Below, piece by piece: positions 25,517 through 34,402 of a stretch of DNA of 64,000 bases. This stretch comes from RUG11237 sp045119215 (GTDB lineage Bacteria > Bacillota > Clostridia > Lachnospirales > Lachnospiraceae), in assembly GCA_045119215.1 (NCBI GenBank), contig JBGVDD010000028.1, positions 1 to 64,000 of the forward strand, given 5' to 3'. A program made the position numbers and the translations under genes. The notes beneath the pieces were generated by a model. That model did not search any database. It had not been told where the DNA came from and saw only the letters and a program-made list of their open reading frames with translations. Numbering within the stretch: position 1 is the first letter of the stretch; each line of letters opens with the position of its first letter.

Positions 25517-26917
25517 TTAATAACCTACTTCCTTAAGTGCTTGCACCAAAGTACCCTTTCTGGATTTTACTGTTACCTTAGCAGTAAATTTCCATATACA
25601 GTGATCCAATCTGAAACCACTTATCTGTGTGGTTTTTCTTATGCTTTGTTCTACCATATCCATCATTCTATAACAGGCATCCTTTTTATTTGTTCCACAT
25701 AAGAGCATAAATGTATAGTCATCATAGGTAAGTCCCTGAGAGTCCTCCGTCACATTCCCCTTGGATACCTGTTCTATAGCACAAAGATTATTTAGTGACA
25801 ATTTCCAGTTTAATGCAGTTTTTTCAAAAGCTATTTTTCCTCCACTTAATAGACATTTGACTTCCAATATACTTTCACCATATGCCCATACCCCCAGAAT
25901 TGCAAACATCATTGCCATAACTAATGGTTGCAATCCGGTGTATCCCACTAAGGCAACTGCCAAAGCATTCGCCTCTGCCATTTTTTCACTGTCCGTCAAA
26001 AGATAAACAAAGTTAATTCCTTCCCTGATAAGTAAAATTTTATTTACAACTTCTGTTAGATTTTCCTTATCTGTCTTCTTTCCTGCAATAATATATTCCT
26101 GCTGATATTTCAATCCTGCCACATTTTCCTTTTTATCATCTGTATAGTTTGAACACTTATCCTTTATGTACAAATTATAAATTAACCTATCCGCCGGGTT
26201 ATTATCTTCTTGGATCTTCCCACTTCCCTTCACTAACTTTCTATAGGATATGCAGGTATTTAAATCTATTTCCTGGTTAGACAATGAATTAGGATCACAC
26301 ACTAATCCCAAAATCCCATTATTTTTGACGGCATTTATAATCTCAACCGGATTGGGAATTTCCTCTGCTTTTTTCTTTTCCTCTTTATCCACCTTCAAAT
26401 CACCAGGAACCTCTAACTCCTGACCTGTGACTTTCTTTTCTTCCTTTGTTTTCCCCTTTTCATCTGATTGATTCTTTTTTTTATTTAAATCCTTTGCCTC
26501 TTCTAGCACTTTTTGCGGAATAATTGATTTATATGCTTCTACCACCTCCTGAAAAAATGGCTCTCCATTCCTATCTGTTGCTATAACTTCATTTTCAATC
26601 TCTACCTTTTCCACCTGCATTTGTAACATTTTACAAGTATGCTCTAAATTTTCATAAAGATACTCATCCATACGGTTTGTAATTTTTTCTTTTCGAAACT
26701 CCCCTTCATTGCTACCACTAAAGTAAAAAAAGACCCCATAATCATTTACCAATTCCCTGGCGTACTCTGCCAGCACTGACTCCGTTGCAATATCCATAGA
26801 AGAATACACTCTGCTCCTGTCTTGCTGATACATCGCTTCGGTAAATACCTGTGCCATTAATCCAATAATAATAATGACTACCAGGGAAAGATAAACCGTA
26901 ATACTGCCCTTTTTCAT
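25517..26917 (-). CDS. DUF5702-like Tad-locus membrane protein (TadG-like)
   Basis: 466 residues. An N-terminal segment, GSITVYLSLVVIIIIGLMAQVF, is a TadE/G-type membrane entry. A large charged region (Lys/Glu-rich, about 150-200) follows, then a hydrophobic region near 320-350 and a C-terminal domain. Proteins of this kind (annotated DUF5702 in Lachnospiraceae) sit in Tad loci in the place of TadG, which anchors or presents the pilus outside. The ATG lies 2 nt behind the Flp pilin stop with only a weak RBS, so translation is probably coupled. Confidence 0.72.
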   Translation of the reverse strand: MKKGSITVYLSLVVIIIIGLMAQVFTEAMYQQDRSRVYSSMDIATESVLAEYARELVNDYGVFFYFSGSNEGEFRKEKITNRMDEYLYENLEHTCKMLQMQVEKVEIENEVIATDRNGEPFFQEVVEAYKSIIPQKVLEEAKDLNKKKNQSDEKGKTKEEKKVTGQELEVPGDLKVDKEEKKKAEEIPNPVEIINAVKNNGILGLVCDPNSLSNQEIDLNTCISYRKLVKGSGKIQEDNNPADRLIYNLYIKDKCSNYTDDKKENVAGLKYQQEYIIAGKKTDKENLTEVVNKILLIREGINFVYLLTDSEKMAEANALAVALVGYTGLQPLVMAMMFAILGVWAYGESILEVKCLLSGGKIAFEKTALNWKLSLNNLCAIEQVSKGNVTEDSQGLTYDDYTFMLLCGTNKKDACYRMMDMVEQSIRKTTQISGFRLDHCIWKFTAKVTVKSRKGTLVQALKEVGY

Positions 26918-26919
26918 GA

Positions 26920-27093
26920 TTATTTAATAATTTTATTGCTGTCTGTAGTAATCTTACTAAAGATATTTGTCACCAAAGTAGATAACTGGGTCTTAAATAC
27001 AATAACTAAGCCGATTAAAACCACTAAAATCAAAATAATCTCCACTACACCAACACCGTCTTCTTCCATTAAAAATTTTTTTACATTCTCCAT
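26920..27093 (-). CDS. Flp-type IVb major pilin
   Basis: 57 residues from ATG 27093 with AAAGGAGAGC upstream. The layout is that of a Flp1 pilin: a short charged leader (MENVKKFLMEED), G-V-G-V-V-E with the conserved Glu at position +5 of the mature helix, a hydrophobic stretch (IILILVVLIGLVIVF) and a short polar tail. It would be cleaved by an A24 peptidase and polymerise into the pilus fibre. It is placed between tadC and the DUF5702-like gene. It is easily missed because of its size. Confidence 0.88.
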   Translation of the reverse strand: MENVKKFLMEEDGVGVVEIILILVVLIGLVIVFKTQLSTLVTNIFSKITTDSNKIIK

Positions 27094-27117
27094 ATTATGC
27101 TCTCCTTTCTTAACGCC

Positions 27118-28440
27118 TTATAATACAAAGGAAAAAATGGCCGGTACCATAATAATTACAAGTGTGAGAAATAACATTAATCCCATGGGAAGCAAAAGTT
27201 TTGTCCCCGCTTTTTCCCCAGCTTCTCTTGCCATTCTTTTCTTTTTTTCAAAAGCTTCCACTGTTTCTTGTTGTAAAGACTGTATAAATGTCTTAGAGCC
27301 CTTTTCCAACTGTTGAATCAACAACATTGCAAACCTTCGATACTCCACCAATCCAATCCTTTCTCCCATTGCACTGTAGGCTTTATGTTCACTACTTCCA
27401 CTTTTCATTTCATAGTAGGTCTTACACAATTCTTCATAGCCAAAATCTCTGTTTTTTTGTTTTCCCTTCCTTGTCTTCTTTTGTATCTCATAATCCTCTA
27501 CCATTTTTTTTATTGCACTTTTACAGTTCATTCCCGCCTGAACATAAAGACACATTCTGCTGACTAATTCCGGATATTGTTTTATCAATATCTCCTCTTT
27601 TCTTCTCCTTCCTTTTTTTTCATCCTCATATACACCGTAACACAATATTACAGCAACTACTGGTACTCCTGATAACAGCCACCATGGTCGTTGTTCGGCC
27701 TTCTTAAAAAAGGTTATACTTTCACCCCCAATTTGATTGGGCAGCTTAATCTCATTACTATTTTCTCCACTCACTACTTTTTTTGAAACCATCCAGCTCA
27801 CTGCCTTATTCCACCAGAGCTCACTTTTTTCCTCCGGAACTATAACATTAACACTAAATTCATATTCTTCTGTAAAATCACCTAATTCCAATAATGTCAG
27901 AATACTTACGATGGTATTATTTTTTTCATCCGTGTAGTTATTCACCTGACCTGTGGACGTAATCACATCCTCTTTATTACTCTGATAGCTTATGGTCACT
28001 GGATATCCCTCAATCTCTTCTATAAAGTCTAAATCCTCACTTACTTTATCCAAAGAGGGATTATTCCCTAAAACTTTTACAATGAGCTGCTCTTTTACTT
28101 TTTTAAAGATATCTGCTGCTTCTTTCTTGCTATATACTTTTTCAGGTATGGTAACATGGGTTTTGCCCTCTAAAAGATTATCTCCTATGCGATAATCCAT
28201 GCTATAATCCTGTTCCTTTATGTGCTTTTTTAACGTTTTATAGGTTTGCACTTCCTGTGTTTTATAAGTTATTACATAAAGTAAAATTAAAAAGAATAAT
28301 GCCAGAATACATACTATAATTTTTTTCAGGTCTTCCAATACTTGTTTTTTTACAAGTTCTTCCTCCTGCCATACCATGGATGCCCGTTTTTCTTCCATTA
28401 ACCCTTTTACATATTTTGATTTAAACAGCCACTCCTTCAC
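27118..28440 (-). CDS. TadC-like inner-membrane platform protein
   Basis: About 440 residues from a GTG at 28440 (RBS AGAGGTA), 2 nt behind tadB; a longer reading would lie inside tadB. There is one N-terminal helix (about 45-65), an extracytoplasmic region (about 75-240), a second helix and a T2SF-type domain (about 290-440: ILIKQYPELVSRMCLYVQAG, then two C-terminal helices). T2SF proteins form the membrane platform on which the CpaF ATPase acts. The roughly 170-residue external insert makes it longer than usual TadC (about 300). Confidence 0.82.
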   Translation of the reverse strand: MKEWLFKSKYVKGLMEEKRASMVWQEEELVKKQVLEDLKKIIVCILALFFLILLYVITYKTQEVQTYKTLKKHIKEQDYSMDYRIGDNLLEGKTHVTIPEKVYSKKEAADIFKKVKEQLIVKVLGNNPSLDKVSEDLDFIEEIEGYPVTISYQSNKEDVITSTGQVNNYTDEKNNTIVSILTLLELGDFTEEYEFSVNVIVPEEKSELWWNKAVSWMVSKKVVSGENSNEIKLPNQIGGESITFFKKAEQRPWWLLSGVPVVAVILCYGVYEDEKKGRRRKEEILIKQYPELVSRMCLYVQAGMNCKSAIKKMVEDYEIQKKTRKGKQKNRDFGYEELCKTYYEMKSGSSEHKAYSAMGERIGLVEYRRFAMLLIQQLEKGSKTFIQSLQQETVEAFEKKKRMAREAGEKAGTKLLLPMGLMLFLTLVIIMVPAIFSFVL

Positions 28441-28442
28441 TC

Positions 28443-29240
28443 TTATACCTCTATTTCCATGAAATAATCCGCTAATATAATCGTCGCTACATAGACAATC
28501 AAACAAAAGCTCATTACCAGAATTCCTAATATATTTCCATACATTATGTCAAAAAAACCTTTTGATGTAACACTAATGTAGACCATGATACCAACAGGAA
28601 CTATATTCATAATACCCTGCTCATATTTTTTTCCAGAAATCATAATCTGAATTTCTTTCTTTATATCTATTTTTTGTCTGATTACTGATATGGTTCTGTC
28701 CAGGATATAGGGCAGATTTCCTCCCCCCTGTTTTGCCTGGGAAAAACATATGGAAAAGTCCTTAATTTCCTCTATTCCACTTCGCTGTGCCAGTTGTAAC
28801 ATTAAATCCTCGATTCTCTTATTTAACGCCATACTTTGCTTTATTACATTCAATTCACATACCATATCCGATGTTTCCCCAAAACGTTCTAACATAATCT
28901 TATGGCACTCTATAAAACTGTTTTCTATGGAATATCCTGCATTTAAACTCTCTCCCACCCATACCAGCATTTGCCCAAATTCATCTAAAAGCTGTTCCTT
29001 TCTTTTCTTTATTTTCATTTTCTTCTCCCTGTGATAAAGGGGAACCATACCTGGCAAAAGAATCAAGCTTACAAAAATATTTCCATAGAACAAATAAGCA
29101 ATCAAAAGGAAAATTGCCAGGTACTTAACTATAAATTTAATACTTTCTGCAAGTGTAAATTTATACTGTTCATAATTTCTTACATAATTCCCTGAAGTTT
29201 TAATTTTTCCTGGTGAATTAATTCTCCTGTTTTTTCCCAT
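28443..29240 (-). CDS. TadB-like inner-membrane platform protein
   Basis: About 265 residues from ATG 29240 (RBS AAAGGA), overlapping the end of cpaF by 61 nt. Two N-terminal helices (about 40-75), a cytoplasmic T2SF domain (EQLLDEFGQMLVWVGESLNAG) and two C-terminal helices are seen. TadB and TadC act together as the platform of the pilus machine. The position directly behind cpaF is the standard Tad order. Confidence 0.87.
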   Translation of the reverse strand: MGKNRRINSPGKIKTSGNYVRNYEQYKFTLAESIKFIVKYLAIFLLIAYLFYGNIFVSLILLPGMVPLYHREKKMKIKKRKEQLLDEFGQMLVWVGESLNAGYSIENSFIECHKIMLERFGETSDMVCELNVIKQSMALNKRIEDLMLQLAQRSGIEEIKDFSICFSQAKQGGGNLPYILDRTISVIRQKIDIKKEIQIMISGKKYEQGIMNIVPVGIMVYISVTSKGFFDIMYGNILGILVMSFCLIVYVATIILADYFMEIEV

Positions 29241-30382
29241 TTTGCATCCTTTTCGCCTTTCCCACACGTTTCTATGTATTGATAAATTGGATTCAGCACA
29301 ATTTGTCCGCCTTCATACCCCTTTACCTCAGATATTTCCAAAACTTTCCGGCTCTTATCCTGCATTCTTCCTAAATGCACAAAAATATCAATAGCAGATG
29401 CAATTTGCTTTTCGATAGCAACCACAGGAATATCCATTCCCATAAGTACCATGGTTTCCAATCGTGACAGCATGTCCTTTGCACTATTAGCATGTCCTGT
29501 ACTTAAACTTCCGTCATGTCCTGTATTCATGGCACTTAAAAGGTCAATGCATTCCTCCCCACGCACTTCTCCAATCACAATTCTATCCGGACGTTGCCTT
29601 AAAGATGCCCTAATTAAATCCCTGATAGTAATTGGCGTACAACCTTCTACATTTGCATTCCTGGTTTCTAAACGAACCAGATTGTCAATTCCCTGAATTT
29701 GCAATTCTGCACTGTCTTCAATAGTAATAATTCTCTCCGTTTTTGGGATAAATGCCGTCAACGCATTTAAAAATGTTGTCTTCCCAGAGCCGGTTCCTCC
29801 ACTGATAAATATATTATATTTTGCCTGAACTAATTTTCTTAAGAATTCCGCCATCTCCCTACTGATAGAACTCCATGAAATCAAGGTTTCCATAGTGATT
29901 GCAGTATCTGCAAATCTTCGTATTGTCAATATTGGACCATTTAATGCTACCGGTGGTAAAATCACATTTACCCTGGCTCCATTCTCCAGTCTGGCATCCA
30001 CAATAGGAGAGGATTCATTTACCACACGATTACACTCTGCTACAATCTGCTGGATTACATCTAATAGCTTCTCCTTTGACGCAAACCTTTGATTTAATTG
30101 TTCAATTTTTCCTCCCCTTTCCACAAAAATATGTTCTACACCATTTATCATAATTTCCGTAATAGAATCATCCTCCAGCAAATCTGACAAAATACCTAAT
30201 TTTCTTATATCAAAAAATAACTCCTTTGCTAGTTTATGACGTTGTTCCATGGGTATAAATTCTTGCTTGCTTTTACAAATAATCTGTTGGTCAATTACTT
30301 CCTTAAGTTCCTCATCTGCCACCTCCTTTGACATATCTAACTGTTGTATCACACTTTCCTTCATTGATTCCCTTTTTTCCAT
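29180..30382 (-). CDS. CpaF/TadA-type pilus assembly ATPase
   Basis: 400 residues. Walker A is SGGTGSGKTT, the Asp box and Walker B-like region IVIGEVRGEE with LLSAMNTGHDGSLSTGHAN (His box), and the N-terminal domain contains ITEIMINGVEHIFVERGG, a CpaF hallmark. It forms a hexameric motor that powers pilin assembly at the inner face. ATG 30382 follows GGGAGG. It shares a transcript with the CpaE-like gene upstream and TadB downstream. Confidence 0.94.
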   Translation of the reverse strand: MEKRESMKESVIQQLDMSKEVADEELKEVIDQQIICKSKQEFIPMEQRHKLAKELFFDIRKLGILSDLLEDDSITEIMINGVEHIFVERGGKIEQLNQRFASKEKLLDVIQQIVAECNRVVNESSPIVDARLENGARVNVILPPVALNGPILTIRRFADTAITMETLISWSSISREMAEFLRKLVQAKYNIFISGGTGSGKTTFLNALTAFIPKTERIITIEDSAELQIQGIDNLVRLETRNANVEGCTPITIRDLIRASLRQRPDRIVIGEVRGEECIDLLSAMNTGHDGSLSTGHANSAKDMLSRLETMVLMGMDIPVVAIEKQIASAIDIFVHLGRMQDKSRKVLEISEVKGYEGGQIVLNPIYQYIETCGKGEKDAKWEKTGELIHQEKLKLQGIM

Positions 30383-30391
30383 ATCTCCTCC

Positions 30392-31369
30392 CTATTCCAA
30401 ATAACTTTTTAACTGTTCCCCATAACTTCCTTCTGCTAATTCCTGAATAGATTCCATCTCCCCATCTCTTTTTTTATTTATTTTACATTCCACAATCTTC
30501 TCTTTTAAATCTCTGTACTCAGAATTTTCCAAAAACTGATAAAATTCCATTTGCTTTTCCATAGAAATATCATCATTTAACGCTGGCACAAACAACTTGT
30601 CCATTTCCCTTATCAACGAAAGATTTCTATAAAAACAATCCCCTAAATCCAAAATCAATACATCGAATTGGTTGGTGTTTTCAATCTCCTGTAATAAAAT
30701 CTGCAATTCCCTTGCCTCTACCTGCTGTATATCTGGAGAATTTCTTACAGGTGCAAGCACTTGAAAATCTTCTAGATTTGTTGCACTTGCCAAAATATAA
30801 TCTGACAAACTTTTCTTTCCCTGTTTAATAAAATAAATTAAATCAGACAAATTCATTCCACAATAATTTCCTAAATATCTGTCAAAGCCCGGCCAGGTTT
30901 CTAAACTTACATACATCACCTTCTTTTCCTTAGATAATATTTGAGCCATAACCAATGCCATAGTAGTCTTACCACATCTGCCCACCGGAGAATAAATTCC
31001 AAAAAAATCTGTTTTCTTCTCTCCAAAATTCAATCTGGCCATTCCCTTAAAATCACAAACTGTAAAGAAATCTTTTAACAAAGCATCTTTAGGCTGATAT
31101 TTATAAAGTATAATTTTTTTACTATCTTCCTTGAGATTTTCATCACCTAAATATATATACTGTTTTGCCCCAAATTCTTTCTCCTGGCTATCACTAAGTA
31201 AAATCCCACTTAAAAATATATCTATTTCCTTTTTTGTGTTTACATACTGTTTTGCATTCTCCAAACTTTGAAAACTGTTTATCTGCAAACTGTTTTGAAA
31301 CTTTTTTTTCATAAAACAGCTCAACCCCAGCAGATAATCTTCTTCCTCTTCTAAAATTACAAGATTCAA
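30392..31369 (-). CDS. CpaE-like P-loop protein of the Tad locus
   Basis: 325 residues from a TTG start at 31369 (GGAGGTGG upstream) that overlaps the stop of the preceding prepilin peptidase gene. The N-terminal 115 residues are a degenerate receiver-like domain. The second half is a MinD/ParA-type P-loop domain with SPVGRCGKTT as its deviant Walker A and VLILDLGD as Walker B. CpaE-type proteins place pilus machines in the cell. The receiver lacks an obvious phospho-Asp. Confidence 0.8.
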   Translation of the reverse strand: MNLVILEEEEDYLLGLSCFMKKKFQNSLQINSFQSLENAKQYVNTKKEIDIFLSGILLSDSQEKEFGAKQYIYLGDENLKEDSKKIILYKYQPKDALLKDFFTVCDFKGMARLNFGEKKTDFFGIYSPVGRCGKTTMALVMAQILSKEKKVMYVSLETWPGFDRYLGNYCGMNLSDLIYFIKQGKKSLSDYILASATNLEDFQVLAPVRNSPDIQQVEARELQILLQEIENTNQFDVLILDLGDCFYRNLSLIREMDKLFVPALNDDISMEKQMEFYQFLENSEYRDLKEKIVECKINKKRDGEMESIQELAEGSYGEQLKSYLE

Positions 31370-31860
31370 ATTATTCCACCTCCCATGGTACCTAAATATC
31401 CCAAAATCATTGGTATGCTTAAAGGTATGGTGTGTGTGTTTCCCTGATCTTTCGACCAGTATTGTCCCTTTGCCGTACCCAAAACCATATACTTTACATA
31501 ATTTTGCAAGTACCTAAATCTTTCCCTAAACAAATGATGCCGACTTAACACTGCTAAGGACCAAATAGTAGCAGTAGCCATTGTAACCAAAGCAAATTTT
31601 ATCCATTGTTTTTCAGGAATACCCACCAATATAACAATTAATAGTTTAATATCCCCTGCTCCTATAAACCGAAAAGAATAGATAACATATCCCACAAACA
31701 GTAATACCAGGCAATTCAAGATATTTCCTTTGTATTGAACCGGATTTTCTGCAAAAAAAATCTTCATTATCTGCAATCCAAGAATTAACCCCACCAGTAC
31801 ATTAGGTATTCTCCGATTTCTGATATCACAAACAGCAATACCCACCATACATATCAACAA
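31366..31860 (-). CDS. A24 prepilin peptidase (CpaA/TadV)
   Basis: 164 residues, five or six membrane helices. The catalytic aspartates are in C-D-I-R-N-R-R-I-P-N and G-A-G-D-I-K-L-L. It processes Flp and TadE-type prepilins. The start is doubtful: TTG 31860 has no good RBS, and the frame remains open further upstream without a better start. It is the first gene of the Tad operon. Confidence 0.85.
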   Translation of the reverse strand: MLICMVGIAVCDIRNRRIPNVLVGLILGLQIMKIFFAENPVQYKGNILNCLVLLFVGYVIYSFRFIGAGDIKLLIVILVGIPEKQWIKFALVTMATATIWSLAVLSRHHLFRERFRYLQNYVKYMVLGTAKGQYWSKDQGNTHTIPLSIPMILGYLGTMGGGII

Positions 31861-32183
31861 TATTAAATTTAAAAAAACTATCCCTCTATCACCCTTTCTT
31901 ATTTTTTATTTTTCTCTGCTGAAATTTGTTTGATTAAACAGATTTAAAATTATTTGGAATGTATCTCGAGTATATTACATAATTTTCTCCTTGTCTAGCA
32001 TTTTTTTCCTTGTTTTATGCTTTTCTATAAATCCTACAATTTGCATTTGTATTTTTGTAAACATGTAACTATTAAGTTTTTTCACCCTATACAAAATGCA
32101 TAAAACAGATTTTTTCTGCTTATACTTGACTATACCACAATACTCTTTTTTTACTTTCTAACATTCAAGGGAGGAGGATTATT
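31861..32183. other. Divergent intergenic region, no gene seen
   Basis: 323 AT-rich bases between the Tad operon and the DUF2508-like gene. Promoters for both directions must lie here, but I see no convincing hexamer pair; TTGACT at about 32129 with a weak -10 is the best on the plus strand. Confidence 0.4.
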
Positions 32184-32399
32184 TTGTTTTTGTTCAAAAA
32201 GAAAAAAAAGAAAACCAATCCGGCCTATGCGGAACTGGTACATGATTTATCTCTTACGAAATCTGCTTTAGATGTAGCCTATACCAATTTTGAAAATGTA
32301 GTCAATCCAGATTTAATTGACTGTTATATCTATGAGATGAATTCTGTACAAAAACGGTATAAATTTCTTTTGGGGTTAATCCGGGAATACGAAGAATAA
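32184..32399 (+). CDS. DUF2508/YaaL-like small protein
   Basis: 71 residues from a TTG start with GGAGG 6 nt upstream. The start is a block of Lys (FKKKKKKTN), then a helical region with SLTKSALDVAYTNFENVVNPDLIDCYIYEMN, the pattern of the YaaL/DUF2508 family found in Firmicutes. Function is unknown. It is monocistronic, ending in a terminator shared with fliS. Confidence 0.75.
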   Translation: MFLFKKKKKKTNPAYAELVHDLSLTKSALDVAYTNFENVVNPDLIDCYIYEMNSVQKRYKFLLGLIREYEE

Positions 32400-32427
32400 A
32401 AAAAGCAGCTAATCAGCTGCTTTTTTA
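32400..32427. terminator. Bidirectional terminator between the DUF2508-like gene and fliS
   Basis: AAAAAGCAGCT-AATC-AGCTGCTTTTTT; stem 32404-32410 with 32415-32421, A and T tracts on either side. Confidence 0.85.
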
Positions 32428-32895
32428 TGCCAGAAATCCTCTATTATCCTGTCCTGACAAACTTTCATTTAATTGCTCTTTTCCGTAAGTTAATCCTGCA
32501 TATACCTCCTGGGTATTTCCCATAAGACACTCTGAGGTATCATCCTTTGCAATTTCTGCAAAACTCTCTCTCAAATGTTCTAATACATACAATGCATGGT
32601 CTAATTCTTCTATATCACTCTTTGCTATAGCTTTTGTCACACACCTGTTTACATACAGATACAGCCGGGACAATTCTTTCGATATATCATAAGTAAAGTC
32701 CAGTGCCCCTAATAATTCTTTTACGCACTCTCTTGCCTTATATAATTCCTCTTTATAATCCTTTTTTTGCGTTTGAATACCTACTTTTGCATCCTGTATA
32801 TATTCTATGGTGATATCATAAAGCACTACTACCAAAGCACTTCTATTAGCCCGGGTAATACGGTTTACAAATTCTTGTTTCTTTTCTTTCCTCAT
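32425..32895 (-). CDS. fliS: FliS-like flagellin chaperone
   Basis: 156 residues, helical. It has the FliS pattern ANRSALVVVLYD near the N-terminus, a hydrophobic-heptad middle, LDFTYDISKELSRLYLYVNR and LEHLRESF. FliS binds the C-terminal helix of flagellin and stops it polymerising in the cytoplasm. A 35-residue tail extends past the usual end. The gene lies 9 nt downstream of flagellin, the expected partner, on the same transcript. Confidence 0.85.
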   Translation of the reverse strand: MRKEKKQEFVNRITRANRSALVVVLYDITIEYIQDAKVGIQTQKKDYKEELYKARECVKELLGALDFTYDISKELSRLYLYVNRCVTKAIAKSDIEELDHALYVLEHLRESFAEIAKDDTSECLMGNTQEVYAGLTYGKEQLNESLSGQDNRGFLA

Positions 32896-32904
32896 AGCTT
32901 TATC

Positions 32905-34344
32905 CTACTGTAGTAACTGCAAAATAGTTTGAGGCAAATCATTTGCCTGAGCTAATACAGATACTCCTGCCTGCTGCAATACATTATACTGAGTATACTT
33001 TGTCATCTCTTCTGCCATATCCGTATCCATAAGTCGGCTGTAGGCTTCTGTCATATTTAAATCAGTAACCTCCAGGCTGGACATGGTATAATCCAATCGA
33101 TTTTCATAGGCACCTAATCTGGCTCTCACATTGGAGATAAATGCCATGGCATTATCCATTTTTTCAATGGCTTCACTGGCAGATTCATGAGTCAGATAAT
33201 TTAATTTATCAATACCCATATTCTCTAAGGACATATTTGGAATTTTTACATCCATGGTCTGATTTTCATTTGTTCCAATCTGTAAAGACATGGCACCATA
33301 ATTTTTTACATCTAACGTAATAGCATCTTCATCCACAATGCTTTTACCCTGACCATTTAAAGCCTTATAAACCTCATCATCAATTTTTACCGTCATCTCA
33401 AAGCCGCCTCGGTCTGTAATAGTCACATAATTTCCTTTGGCTGTGTAGGAGGCAGTCTCGGTAAATCTTGATGTTGCATTGTTACTAGTGCCCAGTTTTA
33501 TTTTTAAATCCTTTCCATCTTCAGACTTTTGCGAATTAATTCCCAATGCTTCCTCTAACGCAGTAGATGATGCAGACACCTCTATTTTGTAAGCACTTCC
33601 CGGCTCCTCAGATATAAAAACCAAATCACCATTCGTATCCTTTTCTAACTTTACCCCTACAGCTTCCGCCCCATCACGAAGCTTTCCATAAATTTCTTCC
33701 GGGCTCTCACTGGTACTAAATTCCACCTTCATCTGATTGATGCACACATATCCTGTCTCGGCATCAGCTTCTGACTTAGAAAATGCATCTGCTTTTATTG
33801 CCCCACATTCCAGTTTTGTCTGAGTTGGCACATGTTCTACCTTAAATTGATATTGTCCTGCTGCCACATCTTCTGAAATCACATTTACCGACACCCCATC
33901 GGTATTCTCAAAGACTCTGGTGTCAAAGGTTCCATCTAATAAATTCTTTTTATTAAACTCTGTCTGTTCAGAAATACGCTGAATCTCTTGCTGTAATTTC
34001 TCTACTTCCGTCTGAATCGCCTCTCTATCCTCCAGTGTATAGGTATCGTTGGCACTTTGAACTGCCAGCTCTCTCATTCTCTGAACCATCTCCTGAATCT
34101 CATTGATAGCACCTTCCGCTGTCTGAATGGCAGACACTCCATCCAATGCGTTATTAGAGGCTCTTTCTAATCCACGTATCTGGGTTCTCATTCTATGGGC
34201 AATGGCAAATCCTGCCGGATTGTCTTTTGCTGAATTGATTTTATATCCTGAGGATAATCTTGCTACAGAATCTGATAAATTACCTTCTGTTATCTGTAAA
34301 CGGTTGTTTGCTAACACTGCTGCTATATTATGATTTACCTTCAT
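32905..34344 (-). CDS. Flagellin
   Basis: 479 residues. The N-terminal D0/D1 helices (MKVNHNIAAVLANNRLQ through LDGTF, about 1-145) and C-terminal D1/D0 helices (about 385-479, ending ANDLPQTILQLLQ) are conserved and form the filament core. The central 240 residues are a surface D2-like domain. The protein is exported through the flagellar type III apparatus and is a likely TLR5 ligand via the conserved LQRIRELAVQ-like segment (here MQRMRELAVQSAND). It is preceded by AAGGAGGAA and a sigma-28 type promoter. Confidence 0.96.
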   Translation of the reverse strand: MKVNHNIAAVLANNRLQITEGNLSDSVARLSSGYKINSAKDNPAGFAIAHRMRTQIRGLERASNNALDGVSAIQTAEGAINEIQEMVQRMRELAVQSANDTYTLEDREAIQTEVEKLQQEIQRISEQTEFNKKNLLDGTFDTRVFENTDGVSVNVISEDVAAGQYQFKVEHVPTQTKLECGAIKADAFSKSEADAETGYVCINQMKVEFSTSESPEEIYGKLRDGAEAVGVKLEKDTNGDLVFISEEPGSAYKIEVSASSTALEEALGINSQKSEDGKDLKIKLGTSNNATSRFTETASYTAKGNYVTITDRGGFEMTVKIDDEVYKALNGQGKSIVDEDAITLDVKNYGAMSLQIGTNENQTMDVKIPNMSLENMGIDKLNYLTHESASEAIEKMDNAMAFISNVRARLGAYENRLDYTMSSLEVTDLNMTEAYSRLMDTDMAEEMTKYTQYNVLQQAGVSVLAQANDLPQTILQLLQ

Positions 34345-34374
34345 GTAAATTCCTCCTTGTTACACTTTTATTTT

Positions 34375-34402
34375 TTATCGGTTTTCTATCCCTTTTCCTT
34401 TA
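34375..34402 (-). promoter_or_regulatory. Sigma-28 (SigD/FliA) type promoter of flagellin
   Basis: TAAA (34402-34399), 16-nt spacer, ACCGATAA (34382-34375), close to the TAAA-N15-GCCGATAA consensus and about 30 nt before the flagellin start. It overlaps the stop region of the upstream gene. Confidence 0.8.
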
